Shown: positions 8,463-17,796 of the stretch, piece by piece
Layout: each line of letters opens with the position of its first letter
How positions within the stretch are numbered: position 1 is the first letter of the stretch
From: Synechococcales cyanobacterium C42_A2020_086
GTDB taxonomy: Bacteria; Cyanobacteriota; Cyanobacteriia; Elainellales; Elainellaceae
DNA length: 64,000 nt
Direction of reading: 5' to 3'
NCBI GenBank assembly: GCA_015272325.1
Contig: JACYLU010000035.1
Coordinates: 91,628 to 155,627 of the forward strand
Notes under the pieces: model-generated
The model's database searches: none
What the model was told of the DNA's origin: nothing
Seen by the model: the letters and a program-made list of their open reading frames with translations, nothing else
Translations under genes and position numbers: made by a program

Positions 8463-9434
8463 TCACTGGTTCCGTCGTGCCTTAGCTGACTCCACAATCC
8501 ACGCTAAACCGGCTCCCAACACTTCCGCTAGCGTGCTCACTACTCGATACAGAGCAACGCTGCCCAGAATAATTCCAGGAGCAAAGGAAGAACGCAGTAG
8601 GGCAATGGCTGTTGCCTCAAATACCCCAATGCCGCCGGGGGCACCTGGAATCACCAGACCGAGCATCCAAGCTACACTGAAGGCACTAAACACGACTGGC
8701 AACTGGTAGAACGGCAAGGGCGTGAGAGAGAACAAGGTCAGTGCAAAGCCGGTACCGCGCAGAGCAACGAAGCCAATTTCGCCCAGTAGGGGACGGAGGG
8801 GGTAACGCAGCAGCACCGTAGGGGGTGGAGATACGGTGGACAAAGGAGAGTTGGCAACCGCTAGCTGCGATTTGCCTTTGAGACGAGCCGCCAACTGCAA
8901 CAGTGGATTAAGAAAACGGGGATGCAAAGCCAGCAGCACGGTCATCAAAATGAACCCTTGCAACAGGGCATTGTGGCCGGCATTGGTGAGGGCGATGATC
9001 AGGGCAGCAGCAGCCATCAGCAGCGGTTCCAATAAAACACTGACTGTAGCGGCAGTTAGGGAAACACCAGCCGTTTTAGCTGCCATGACACGACCATAGA
9101 AATGCCAGACATTGCCAGGCAAATACTTGGCAATATTGGTTTGCAGATAAACTGAAACGCTCCAAAAGCTTCGAACCGGCTGATTCAGCGCTTGTAGGAT
9201 CCATCCCCAGACCCAGCCCGACCAGATATGCGCCAGTAGCGTCACTACTAGTGCTATTGCCAGGGTGATCCAACCCGTCCAATCGAGTCGCAGAGCTGCC
9301 ACTTCTGACCAATGGTGCCATAGGGCACTGCCCACAAAAAACAGCGTGGCACCTAAAATCATCCAGCGTAGATAAGGCTTGAAACGCAGCAGCAAGGTGT
9401 TAATACGAGTCAGAAGAGACGGCTGAGATGGCAT
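8463..9434 (-). CDS. Lysylphosphatidylglycerol-synthase-type transmembrane (flippase-like) protein
   Basis: The protein has 323 residues with about eight hydrophobic helices. It carries the hallmark PGGIGVFE near the C-terminal third and the PGNVWHFYGR segment, typical of the UPF0104/LPG_synthase_TM family. It lacks the cytosolic aminoacyl-transfer domain of MprF, so a lipid or polyprenol translocase is more likely than an LPG synthase. It probably shares a transcript with the downstream glycosyltransferase. Confidence 0.85.
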   Translation of the reverse strand: MPSQPSLLTRINTLLLRFKPYLRWMILGATLFFVGSALWHHWSEVAALRLDWTGWITLAIALVVTLLAHIWSGWVWGWILQALNQPVRSFWSVSVYLQTNIAKYLPGNVWHFYGRVMAAKTAGVSLTAATVSVLLEPLLMAAAALIIALTNAGHNALLQGFILMTVLLALHPRFLNPLLQLAARLKGKSQLAVANSPLSTVSPPPTVLLRYPLRPLLGEIGFVALRGTGFALTLFSLTPLPFYQLPVVFSAFSVAWMLGLVIPGAPGGIGVFEATAIALLRSSFAPGIILGSVALYRVVSTLAEVLGAGLAWIVESAKARRNQ

Positions 9435-9656
9435 GGGGTCCTCTAGGTCAGAAGCGGCAAGTCTGAGCCTTACCTTATCATGCTCCTGATCTAGCTTCGG
9501 ATTCAGAGTGTTGTGCTGCGGATTCTACGCTTCTCCTACATGGGTACGGTGTGTACCCCCTTGAGACGTACCTAAGGACGAATGCCAGTCCTGGTACCTG
9601 AAACTGAACGCTAACTGAATGCCTTCGTAATAAGCTTGATAAGGATTTGAGCAGTC

Positions 9657-10422
9657 TCAGAGCGTAGTGGGGTCAATGCCCAATTCAATCAGCTTTGCAG
9701 CTAGCCGTTCTGCCCGTTGGCGTTCTTGTTCTGCTCGTTGGCGTTCTGCAGTTTGGCCTTCTGCACCTGTGGGAATCACCTGTCCTTCTCGATCACACCA
9801 ACGCAACCAGAGGCGAGGAACCGCGTCTTCAAAGGGTCCCTCCCACAGTCTCAGACCCAACCCCACTGCATCTAGCCACACCATCTCCTCAGGGCTGACA
9901 ATGCCTGCCTTAGGCGTTATCTCGCTGTAACCACTCGCCACAATTGACCAAACCCGCAGCAGCGCTCCATCCATTTGATCCGGATCTTGAATCTGCCGCA
10001 GTGGATCAAACACTCCACAATAGCGCACGCCAATCTGAGCATAGATGTCCCGCTTGGAAGCGGTCTTTCCTTTTTGCTGCGATTTTTGACTCAGCTTCAG
10101 CTCATCACCTTCCGGGTTAGAGACAATTTCAACGATTGCGACGCTGGGAGAAATCCTCTGGACGCTGCACCCCCAAACTGAGCATGACATCTGGCACAAT
10201 CGGATCGCCCTTGAGTTTGTAAAATAACCCAACATTGGCTGCCGCCAAAAACGGAACAGGCAGCGGCTGAGCACTGTACAACGGTTCGACTAGCAACCGC
10301 TGCTGAACTTCTGACTGAAAATTATCCACAGGGGTATCGTCCTCGATGACGAGGTGGCTGATGTCAAGCTCGGTGATGAGATCGGCGTCATCTAGCGAAC
10401 TGTTCAGCAAATCTGGAGCCAT
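9657..10422 (-). pseudogene. Uma2-family (DUF820) endonuclease, frame-disrupted
   Basis: Two overlapping minus-strand frames form one gene. The first (10422 to about 10129) carries the N-terminal half through VPDVMLSLGVQRPEDFSQRR. The second (about 10145 to 9657) carries the rest: VAIVEIVSNPEGDE, KRDIYAQIGVRYCGVFDP and a coiled-coil tail rich in QRAE. Intact Uma2 proteins normally have about 13 further residues between these parts, ending in an aromatic/Gly-Lys-Pro stretch. The join near 10135-10145 therefore looks like a small deletion with a frameshift. A sequencing error could explain a shift but not the missing residues. Confidence 0.75.
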
Positions 10423-10523
10423 AAATCACCCCTACGAGAACTCTGCCACTGCTTGAACTGGCTTGATCTTAGCGGTTCTGCTCCAAACAAGCACTGGGTC
10501 GTCTAGCCCTTCCGAAAGCTGGA

Positions 10524-13265
10524 TTAATCAGGCGGATGCTTATCCAGTCTCGATTCGGACAATCCTGCTGGCTGCAAACACTGTTCTAGCGTACTCAAGA
10601 GTTCCTTATCGAGATAGGGTTTGGTGAGGTAGTGAGTAGCACCTAGTTGCTGAGCAAGCTGGCGATATCTGGCACTACTGCGGTAGGTGAGCATGATGAT
10701 CGGCAGGGTATATCCTTGCTGTCGGCAGCGGGTGAGAAACTCTAGTCCATTCATTCGAGGCATCTCAATATCGCAGATTACGGCGGCGACATCAGGCTGA
10801 GTCCGCAGTTGGGTAATGGCTTCCCAGCCGTCTTTCGCTTGGATAACTTGATAGCCGGCTTTGTCTAGGGTTGTAGATAGAGCATGGCGAATGGTGAGAG
10901 AGTCATCTACAACCAGCACCATAGGCACGCTGGGGACAGACAGTTCGCTCAGGAGGGCGGGTTCGGCAGCATTGGCTAAGGGGGGGTACCGTCGCTCTTG
11001 CCATTTTTCAATCAAAGCAGCGCCATCAAGGACCGGAGCCAACCGCCCGTCTGCCAGAATCGTGCAACCTGCTAAACTGCTCGGCGGTGTAATTGCCTCA
11101 TTGAAGGGCTTGATCGCCAGCTCCTGTTCCACGAGAATTTCATCGACTTTCAGGGCAATCACCCGATCTCCGTGGGAGATCAGCAGCAGCGGGGTTTTGC
11201 TGGGTTTCTGCCAGGCTTTGTCGGGCTTCAAGCCGTCGCCGTCGCCCCAGCGAGGATAGCGGTAGCTCAGCAAGGTTTCAGGGCAAACCGGCACAAAGCG
11301 ACCCTGCCAGTGAAAAAACTGCTGCCCTTGCTCGGTTTGAAATAAATGTTCAGAGGCTACAGTGATCGCAGCGAGCGTGTCTACAGGAATGGCAAACAGA
11401 TTACCCGCAATGGTAAATACAAGCAGTTTAGTAATGCTCAGGGTCAGCGGTAGTCGCAGTGTAAACGTGGTGCCTCTACCCAAACGTGATTCTACAGTTA
11501 CCACGCCTTTAAGGGCATTAATCTGGGACTGTACAGCATATAGCCCCATGCCTCGTCCAGAAAGGCGACTCACTGCCTCGGTGGTCGAAAAGCCAGGCAG
11601 AAAGAGGTACTCGTACAGGCGATGATCAGATAGGGTGGCTGCTTCGGCTCCGGTTACCGCACCGCGGGCAACGACGGCGGCTCGAACTCGGTCGAGGTCA
11701 ATACCCTGACCATCATCTTGCACTTCAATGTAGGTTTGATTGCCTCGATGCCACGCACGAATGGTGATTTTGCCTTGCAGCGGTTTGCCGAGGATCTGTC
11801 GCACTTCGGGGGGTTCAATGCCGTGGTCAAAGGCATTACGCACCAAATGGACTAGCGGATCATACAGCTTTTCCAAAATGGCTTTATCGATTAAGGTCTG
11901 GGTTCCCTTCAGCTCAAGCACCACTCGCTTTTGTTCAGTGACCGCCAGATCGCGCACCATGCGAGGAAATTGATTCAGCAGTTCCCCAACCGGCAACATG
12001 CGGGCTTGCAACACGCTCGTCTGCACTTGCTTCAGAGTTTTCTGCTTTTGTTTAAGGATCGGCTGAAGCTGCTGATCCAATAGCGTCAGATCTTGTAGAG
12101 CCTCGCTCAGATGGGACATTTCTTCGACCATTGCCTGGATCTGGGTCTGCCAATAGTCCTGGTTGCGGGGGCTAGAAGCAAGGCGGTGCCGCTGAGGTAT
12201 GCCGTTCATGATGCGATGGTGGGAGGGGTCTGCGGCAGTCCGAGTAGGCAACTGCTGCGACCAGCGATGCAAACCTTGCATCAACTGCTGAACTCGGCTG
12301 AAACATTGCACCAGAGATTTGACGGTTTCAACCTGCTGTTCGTATTGCAACTGAATGCGATTGTCTTGAGTGACAAGTTCGTCAACTAGGTTGCTCAGCA
12401 GCTCTAGGCGGGACCAATCCTGGCGCACTCCCAACGGTCGAGGGGGGGTTGGCACTTCGGAGGGCATGTTGGCTGGCAACTCAGCGGCAGTCGGCAAAGC
12501 TGGATGTTCCGGTAGCGATATCGGGGCAGCATCGCAGAACTGTAGCAGTTCGGCAGATGGCAATGCTATCGTCTCCTGTGAATCCTGACCGCCTTGCAGC
12601 ACCGCTTGAGCAGCAGCAAAATCAGCCGTGGCAAGCTGACCGATCCGGCGAGCCGACTGAGGATGCTGCTGCAGTGCCGTCAACGTAGCGTCGGCGATGG
12701 TTCTCAGCAGCGGCTGTTGAGCGATGTCTCCCAAACCGCGAAAGATCTCGATTTGAGCACGCAGAGCCTCCCCTAAGTCGGCATCGAGAACCGTGGACAA
12801 AATCGTATGTAGTCGCTGGATGCCTTTTTCCAGATCCACCGCAAAGAGAAAGGGAGACGCTGCTCCAAGGCAAGACGCATTCAGCTTAGCGTCGAGCTGT
12901 TGCCAGATGGGGTGACTCACTGAAACGGCGTTGCTGTTGGGTTGCAAATCCTCTAGCAGCAGCGATTTGAGATGGTCATAGGCTTGAAGCAGTAGATTCT
13001 CTAGTTCCAGGTCCACCGGGATCCTCTGCTCGGAGAGGGCTTTAAACACCGTCTCCAGATTGTGGGCTAGGGTTTGAATTTGGCTCAACCCGACGCAGGC
13101 CGCTCCACCCTTGAGCGAATGAGCAGTTCGCATCAAGCGGTACATTTTGGCGACGCTGTGATCCTGTCGCAAATGGATCAGATCTTCCTCAAGGGCCTGC
13201 AGTAGCTCGGGTATCTCTTGCAGAAAGAACTGATAGGACTCGTGGGGACGGAAATCAGAAACCAT
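10524..13265 (-). CDS. CheA-type hybrid histidine kinase with C-terminal receiver (PixL-like)
   Basis: The 913-residue protein has a full phototaxis-CheA layout. The Hpt domain has the phospho-acceptor His49 in AHSLKGG. The CheA-type ATPase shows an N-box with LVRNAFDHGIE, DDGQGID and GRGMGLY. A CheW-like domain follows, then a receiver (about 785-900) with VVDDS, phospho-acceptor Asp832 in CDIEMPRMNG, and the conserved Lys in TKPY. The ATG at 13265 is preferred to the GTG nine bases upstream. It is the third gene of the cheW-receptor-cheA operon, 71 bp after the receptor. No CheY/PatA-type regulators accompany it here, although they do in the Synechocystis pix cluster. Confidence 0.92.
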   Translation of the reverse strand: MVSDFRPHESYQFFLQEIPELLQALEEDLIHLRQDHSVAKMYRLMRTAHSLKGGAACVGLSQIQTLAHNLETVFKALSEQRIPVDLELENLLLQAYDHLKSLLLEDLQPNSNAVSVSHPIWQQLDAKLNASCLGAASPFLFAVDLEKGIQRLHTILSTVLDADLGEALRAQIEIFRGLGDIAQQPLLRTIADATLTALQQHPQSARRIGQLATADFAAAQAVLQGGQDSQETIALPSAELLQFCDAAPISLPEHPALPTAAELPANMPSEVPTPPRPLGVRQDWSRLELLSNLVDELVTQDNRIQLQYEQQVETVKSLVQCFSRVQQLMQGLHRWSQQLPTRTAADPSHHRIMNGIPQRHRLASSPRNQDYWQTQIQAMVEEMSHLSEALQDLTLLDQQLQPILKQKQKTLKQVQTSVLQARMLPVGELLNQFPRMVRDLAVTEQKRVVLELKGTQTLIDKAILEKLYDPLVHLVRNAFDHGIEPPEVRQILGKPLQGKITIRAWHRGNQTYIEVQDDGQGIDLDRVRAAVVARGAVTGAEAATLSDHRLYEYLFLPGFSTTEAVSRLSGRGMGLYAVQSQINALKGVVTVESRLGRGTTFTLRLPLTLSITKLLVFTIAGNLFAIPVDTLAAITVASEHLFQTEQGQQFFHWQGRFVPVCPETLLSYRYPRWGDGDGLKPDKAWQKPSKTPLLLISHGDRVIALKVDEILVEQELAIKPFNEAITPPSSLAGCTILADGRLAPVLDGAALIEKWQERRYPPLANAAEPALLSELSVPSVPMVLVVDDSLTIRHALSTTLDKAGYQVIQAKDGWEAITQLRTQPDVAAVICDIEMPRMNGLEFLTRCRQQGYTLPIIMLTYRSSARYRQLAQQLGATHYLTKPYLDKELLSTLEQCLQPAGLSESRLDKHPPD

Positions 13266-13336
13266 AAGCAGCACAAGGACAGAGGAAGGCAGCGGCTCGC
13301 CACAGGTGATAGCACCCTTGGGTATTATTGCTAACG

Positions 13337-16300
13337 TTATTGCACTTTGAACTGAGCAGCGCTGTCCTGTAGCTCTCTAGCAACATCTAGCAGTTTCGTA
13401 AAGGAATCAGCTACCCGAATCGACTGTTCCGATGTGGTTTGGGCGATCACCTCGACTTCTTGCATCGTGCTGGACACTGACGCTGAGGTTTGGGTTTGAG
13501 CAGTGGCAGCCTGGGCCATTTGTTCCACCAGTTCGCGAATCTCGCCACTCACAATAGCGATAGAATTCAGCCGTTGCCGGGTGGTTTCAACCAGCTCGGT
13601 TCCAGAAACCACTTGTTCTAATCCAGCTTCCATGGCTGTAACAACCTGATTGGTTTCCGACTGAATTTCCTCCACGATTTGTTCAATTTCCCGAGTTGCC
13701 GCCGTCGAGCGCTCCGCCAGCGAGCGAACCTCCTCAGCCACAACCACAAAGCCCTGCCCTTCTCCCGCAGAACCATTGGCTTCAATGGAGGCATTGAGCG
13801 CCAGCACATGGGTCTGACTAGCCAGATCCCGGATCAAGCTCACAACCCGAGAAATCTTTTGCGACGATTCGCCCAAACGTTTCACCTTCTGTGCCGTTTC
13901 CTCTACTGTTGCTTGAATCGCCAGGATGCCGTCCACCGTCCGATTCATGGCTTCGTCACCGTCCTGCAGCGTTTGGTTGGCTTGCTGCACTTTCTGCTCA
14001 GCGGCTTGGGCATTGGCAGCGACGCTCTGCATCGAGTCGGACATGGCCTGAATTTGCCCCAACGCCACTGTGATGGCTTCTGCCTGCCGCAGTGCTCCCG
14101 CCGAGAGGGCGCTCACTTCGCCTTCACTGCTCCAGGCCGTCTGAGCAACCGCTGCTGACGCCGACTGCACATGAAGCACAATCCGCTGCAAGTTTTCGAC
14201 TGTGGCATTGAGGAACTGCGCCACTGTGCCAATTTCACCGCTGAGTTGCCGCGCTCGCACGGTTAGATCGCCCTGAGAGACGCCCTGCACATCGGCAAGC
14301 AAGGCTTCGAGCTGCCCTTGAATGGCATCTTTCTGGTGTCGCTGCTCCTGGGAAGCCAGTTCTGCCTGTTCGCGAGCTTGTTCCAATGCTTCGATGAAAC
14401 TGAGGTGATCCAGGGCATATTCCACCTGGGTCGCCAACTCCGACAGGAAATCCATCTCCGACCGTTGCCACACCCGCGGCATTGAGCAATGGTGGGCCAT
14501 CAAGAGTCCATAAAGCTGGTCGTCTTTGCGAATCGGAGCAATTAGATTCGCCTTGACTTCGTACTGTTCTAGGGTGCGGATGTGGCAGTCCGACAGGCCA
14601 GGCTCTTGGTAGATATCGTTAATGGCCCGCACCCGTCCGTTGCGATACAGCTCGACGTAGCGCCCCCGAAAGCAGGGGTCATCAATGCGGGCATCGAGCA
14701 CCCGCGAGAAACCAGGCATGACGGCTTCAGCAACCATGGTGCCACTCCAGTCTGGATTGAAGCGGTACACCAGCACCCGGTCGGTGTGCAGTAGCCGTAG
14801 AGCACCCTGCACCGCTGTTTTGAGGATATCGTCCTGGCTTAGCGACTGGCGTGCCCGAAAGGCAATGTCGCCAAACAAGCGGGCGCGGCCGATAATCGCC
14901 TGATTCTTGGCAATCGAGCTAAGGTGATCTAGGGCATATTCCACTTGGGTCGCCAATTGCGCCATAAAATCAATTTCAGCCTTCTGCCAGGCACGAGGTG
15001 CATTGCATTGATGAGCAATCAGTAAACCGATCAACTCATTGTTTTGGCGCAGCGGTGCAACCAAGTTGGCCTTAACGCCGTATTTCTCCAAGGTGCGGAT
15101 GTGGCAGTCGGTCAACTGCGACTCTTGACGAATGTTGTCAATCGCGCGAACGCGCCCATTTTTGTAAAGCTCGACATAGCGCCCCCGGAAGCAAGGGTCA
15201 TCAATTTTTTCGGCCAACACGCTCGGAAACTCTGGCACCACCGATTCTGCCACCATCGTGCCGCTCCAGTCGGGATTGAAGCGGTACACCAGCACCCGGT
15301 CGGTCTTGAGGATTTGCCGTGCCCCCTGCACCGTCAACTGAAAGATCTCCTGGACATCTGAGGTTTGGCGCGCTCGAAAAGCAATTTCTCCGAAAAACCA
15401 GGCTCGCTGGTTGGCGGCCTGCTGCTCGTTGAAGAAATGAATATAGTCGAGGCTGTACTCAACTTCAGTGGCGAGCTGCGCCATAAAATCTAGATCGGCT
15501 TTGGTCCAGAGGCGTGGTCCCTGACACTGGTGGGCAATCAACAGTCCGTAGAGGTGGTCGTCTTGGCGAATCGGCACGACCAGATTGGCGCGCACCCGAT
15601 ACTGCTCCAGCAGACGAATGTGGCAATCAGTGAGTCCAGGTTCTTTGTAAATATCGTTAATCGCCCGCATCCGGCCATTTTGGTATTGGAGCGCATGCCG
15701 CTGCCGGAAGCAGGGGTCACCGATGGTTTCGTTGAGCACCTTGGGCAGATCGGGCGCGACAGATTCGGCCACCATGGTGCCGCTCCAATCGGGGTTAAAG
15801 CGGTAGATTACCACACGGTCGGTACTCAAAAACTGACGGGCAGCCTGAACAGTGGTCTCGTAGAGCACCGACAACTGAGGCGTCTGCCGGGTCCGGAAGG
15901 AGAGATTGCTCAAAAGCTGCCGCTGCTGCAACTGCCGTGCCTGCTGTTTCGAGAGCTGCTGCAACTGGCTGGATAATTGCCTGATTTGGTCTTCTAGCTG
16001 CATCAGCTCATTACCGTCTGCCGCTGCCGGTAATTTACCCTGCCCAATCTGATGAACCACCGCATTCGCGTTCTCAATGGGACGCAAAGCTCGTTTAGTG
16101 AGCACATTGGCACTGGCTCCGGCGGCAATCGCAGTCAGCACACTGCCAAACAGCAGCGTCACAAACGGGCTAGGAAAATAGTAGCTAGTCGTACCCACGA
16201 GCAAAATTGGCACAGTGCTGAAGGCAATCGCCAGCAGGGCAACTTGCTGTTTCAAACCCAATCCCTGCCACCAGCGCTGAATTCGCAGAGGTTGGGCCGA

Positions 16301-16474
16301 GGGCTGAACCGATCCAGGCAAGGCTGATGACTCTTCAGCAGCATGAGACGAGAGTATTGGGGAAGCAGGCTCGGTGGGGTCTAGCAGCAGCGAGGGCAAA
16401 TCGACTGCCTCCGGAGAAACCGAACTACCATCGGAAAGAGCAGAGTTAGCAGAATCGAGCATGTTGTCAGCCAT
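13337..16474 (-). CDS. PixJ-like phototaxis receptor: three tandem DXCF cyanobacteriochrome-type GAF domains, HAMP, MCP signalling domain
   Basis: The protein has 1045 residues. A Ser/Pro-rich N-terminus is followed by two membrane helices (about 76-97 and 102-124), a coiled coil, and three very similar GAF domains (about 198-345, 372-518, 547-692). Each GAF has both Cys motifs of DXCF cyanobacteriochromes: DPCF with Cys255, Cys428 and Cys601, and the canonical Cys-His pair at Cys284, Cys457 and Cys630. HAMP (about 717-770) and the chemoreceptor hairpin (about 885-925, SQTHVLALNASIEAN) follow. Known DXCF proteins such as PixJ bind a bilin and often show blue/green photocycles. Binding here is inferred, and the usual Trp before GLL is Tyr or Ile. 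It lies 20 bp after cheW. Confidence 0.92.
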   Translation of the reverse strand: MADNMLDSANSALSDGSSVSPEAVDLPSLLLDPTEPASPILSSHAAEESSALPGSVQPSAQPLRIQRWWQGLGLKQQVALLAIAFSTVPILLVGTTSYYFPSPFVTLLFGSVLTAIAAGASANVLTKRALRPIENANAVVHQIGQGKLPAAADGNELMQLEDQIRQLSSQLQQLSKQQARQLQQRQLLSNLSFRTRQTPQLSVLYETTVQAARQFLSTDRVVIYRFNPDWSGTMVAESVAPDLPKVLNETIGDPCFRQRHALQYQNGRMRAINDIYKEPGLTDCHIRLLEQYRVRANLVVPIRQDDHLYGLLIAHQCQGPRLWTKADLDFMAQLATEVEYSLDYIHFFNEQQAANQRAWFFGEIAFRARQTSDVQEIFQLTVQGARQILKTDRVLVYRFNPDWSGTMVAESVVPEFPSVLAEKIDDPCFRGRYVELYKNGRVRAIDNIRQESQLTDCHIRTLEKYGVKANLVAPLRQNNELIGLLIAHQCNAPRAWQKAEIDFMAQLATQVEYALDHLSSIAKNQAIIGRARLFGDIAFRARQSLSQDDILKTAVQGALRLLHTDRVLVYRFNPDWSGTMVAEAVMPGFSRVLDARIDDPCFRGRYVELYRNGRVRAINDIYQEPGLSDCHIRTLEQYEVKANLIAPIRKDDQLYGLLMAHHCSMPRVWQRSEMDFLSELATQVEYALDHLSFIEALEQAREQAELASQEQRHQKDAIQGQLEALLADVQGVSQGDLTVRARQLSGEIGTVAQFLNATVENLQRIVLHVQSASAAVAQTAWSSEGEVSALSAGALRQAEAITVALGQIQAMSDSMQSVAANAQAAEQKVQQANQTLQDGDEAMNRTVDGILAIQATVEETAQKVKRLGESSQKISRVVSLIRDLASQTHVLALNASIEANGSAGEGQGFVVVAEEVRSLAERSTAATREIEQIVEEIQSETNQVVTAMEAGLEQVVSGTELVETTRQRLNSIAIVSGEIRELVEQMAQAATAQTQTSASVSSTMQEVEVIAQTTSEQSIRVADSFTKLLDVARELQDSAAQFKVQ

Positions 16475-16494
16475 CAGGGCAAACCTCTAGTCAG

Positions 16495-16986
16495 TTACTG
16501 AGTTACAGAATCCTTCAACAAATCAAGAATTTTTTCCCCATCTAGGATCAGGACAGTTCCCTCTTCCCGGCTTTGATAAAGACCGCGTAGGCAGCAGGCT
16601 AGATTGGGTGTGATGTCAATCAACAGCGGCGATTGCAACTGCTGAATTCGAGGGAGCGGGCAGACGACTAAGTGCCCCACTTGCCGCACCGCTAACCCAA
16701 CCTGAGACTGCTGCCGATGCACCACCATGACACTGTAGGGGTGACGACAGTTTTGCGCCCAGAGGGTTTCTATTCCCACTAAACAGGCCAGGTCAACAAT
16801 CCATAACACTTCGCCCCGATGATTGCAGATCCCCATGACCGCATCGGGAAGATCAAAAATGGGGGTGATTTGGCTTGGTTCCAGAGTAAGAATTTCCCCG
16901 AGATGCTCGGTGGGCAGCATTGCCTGCAGCCGAGGTGTCATCTGAAAGCTCAAAAACTGAGAATGTTGAACCTGCCGTCCTGTCAT
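16495..16986 (-). CDS. CheW-like coupling protein (PixI-like)
   Basis: The protein has 163 residues from ATG 16986; an in-frame TTG lies 15 bases further upstream. The CheW fold shows in FDLPDAVMGICNHRGEVLWIVDLACLVG and the C-terminal VLILDGEKIL. CheW proteins link receptor hairpins to CheA. It is the first gene of the minus-strand operon with the GAF receptor and the CheA hybrid, so its partners are very likely those two proteins. Confidence 0.88.
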   Translation of the reverse strand: MTGRQVQHSQFLSFQMTPRLQAMLPTEHLGEILTLEPSQITPIFDLPDAVMGICNHRGEVLWIVDLACLVGIETLWAQNCRHPYSVMVVHRQQSQVGLAVRQVGHLVVCPLPRIQQLQSPLLIDITPNLACCLRGLYQSREEGTVLILDGEKILDLLKDSVTQ

Positions 16987-17796
16987 AGAGCAGATACACA
17001 AAATACAAAAAAATTAGAAGTGCTAGCAGCCCTCACCGCCCCCAAGTTGGATTCTCACTGAGGCACTGCATTGAGTGACCGCATTGCCTGACTGATAGTT
17101 AGCCAGTAGTTAGCCAGGGTGGGGATGGCAAGAGTAGGATTAAACGGAACTGGAATCTAGGCAGCAGTGCGGATAGTACAATGCGCTTATCATATAAAAA
17201 ATGACACTCGCTAACCTACTGTGATTTGGCTGAGGTGCTTTTGGCAACCCCAGCAGATGCTGCTGTTTAGGACCCGTATGAGCAGTAGAGCAGCCTATAC
17301 TGACCTATACAGTGAGCTTACCGGTGAGATTAGTTTTCGATCCTACATCTAATGCCGCTAAGATTTGAATGAGGCGCTGTTGGCTAGAAAAGCCTGTCAG
17401 GGAAATTTAATCTTTAGACTGAATATCTCCAAAGCCAATAACGTTAGGTGGCCGCACATTTCATGGAAAATGCAGATTGGGCAAGGGAGTATCCTCCATG
17501 TCTGAACTGTCTACAATTTGTGTTGAAATTCTGTCTGGCAGACTAGCAGGCATCGAGCGGTTGCTGCCTATTGCCGCGAGAAGGAGAGGGAACGCTGGTT
17601 TCCTGCGCTAGGTTGCAGCCACTGAGCCACGAGTCAGCACACTGGTTTGGGTGAAATTCTGCTACTCCGCTCTTCTAGGAACCGCCGAATGGCGTTTGCA
17701 GCCAGTGAGATTGCTTTATCAGGGTTAGAATCTGTTTTTCAAGGTGATTGTTTTCCCAGGCTCACGTCCGTTCATTGCTGAAGTGCACTACCTGCT
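16987..17796. other. Intergenic region between divergent phototaxis operon and kinase gene, about 810 bp
   Basis: No gene could be supported. Small features include a near-repeat CCTATACTGACCTATAC around 17293-17309 and a hairpin-like CAGCAGATGCTGCTG around 17248-17262. It must hold the promoters of cheW (minus) and of the WD40 kinase (plus). Confidence 0.4.

Noticed and set aside
15530..15976. 148-codon plus-strand ORF over the first GAF domain, and similar ones over the other GAF repeats
   Set aside because: These are antisense frames of a repeated, strongly conserved coding sequence and recur because the GAF domains are similar.
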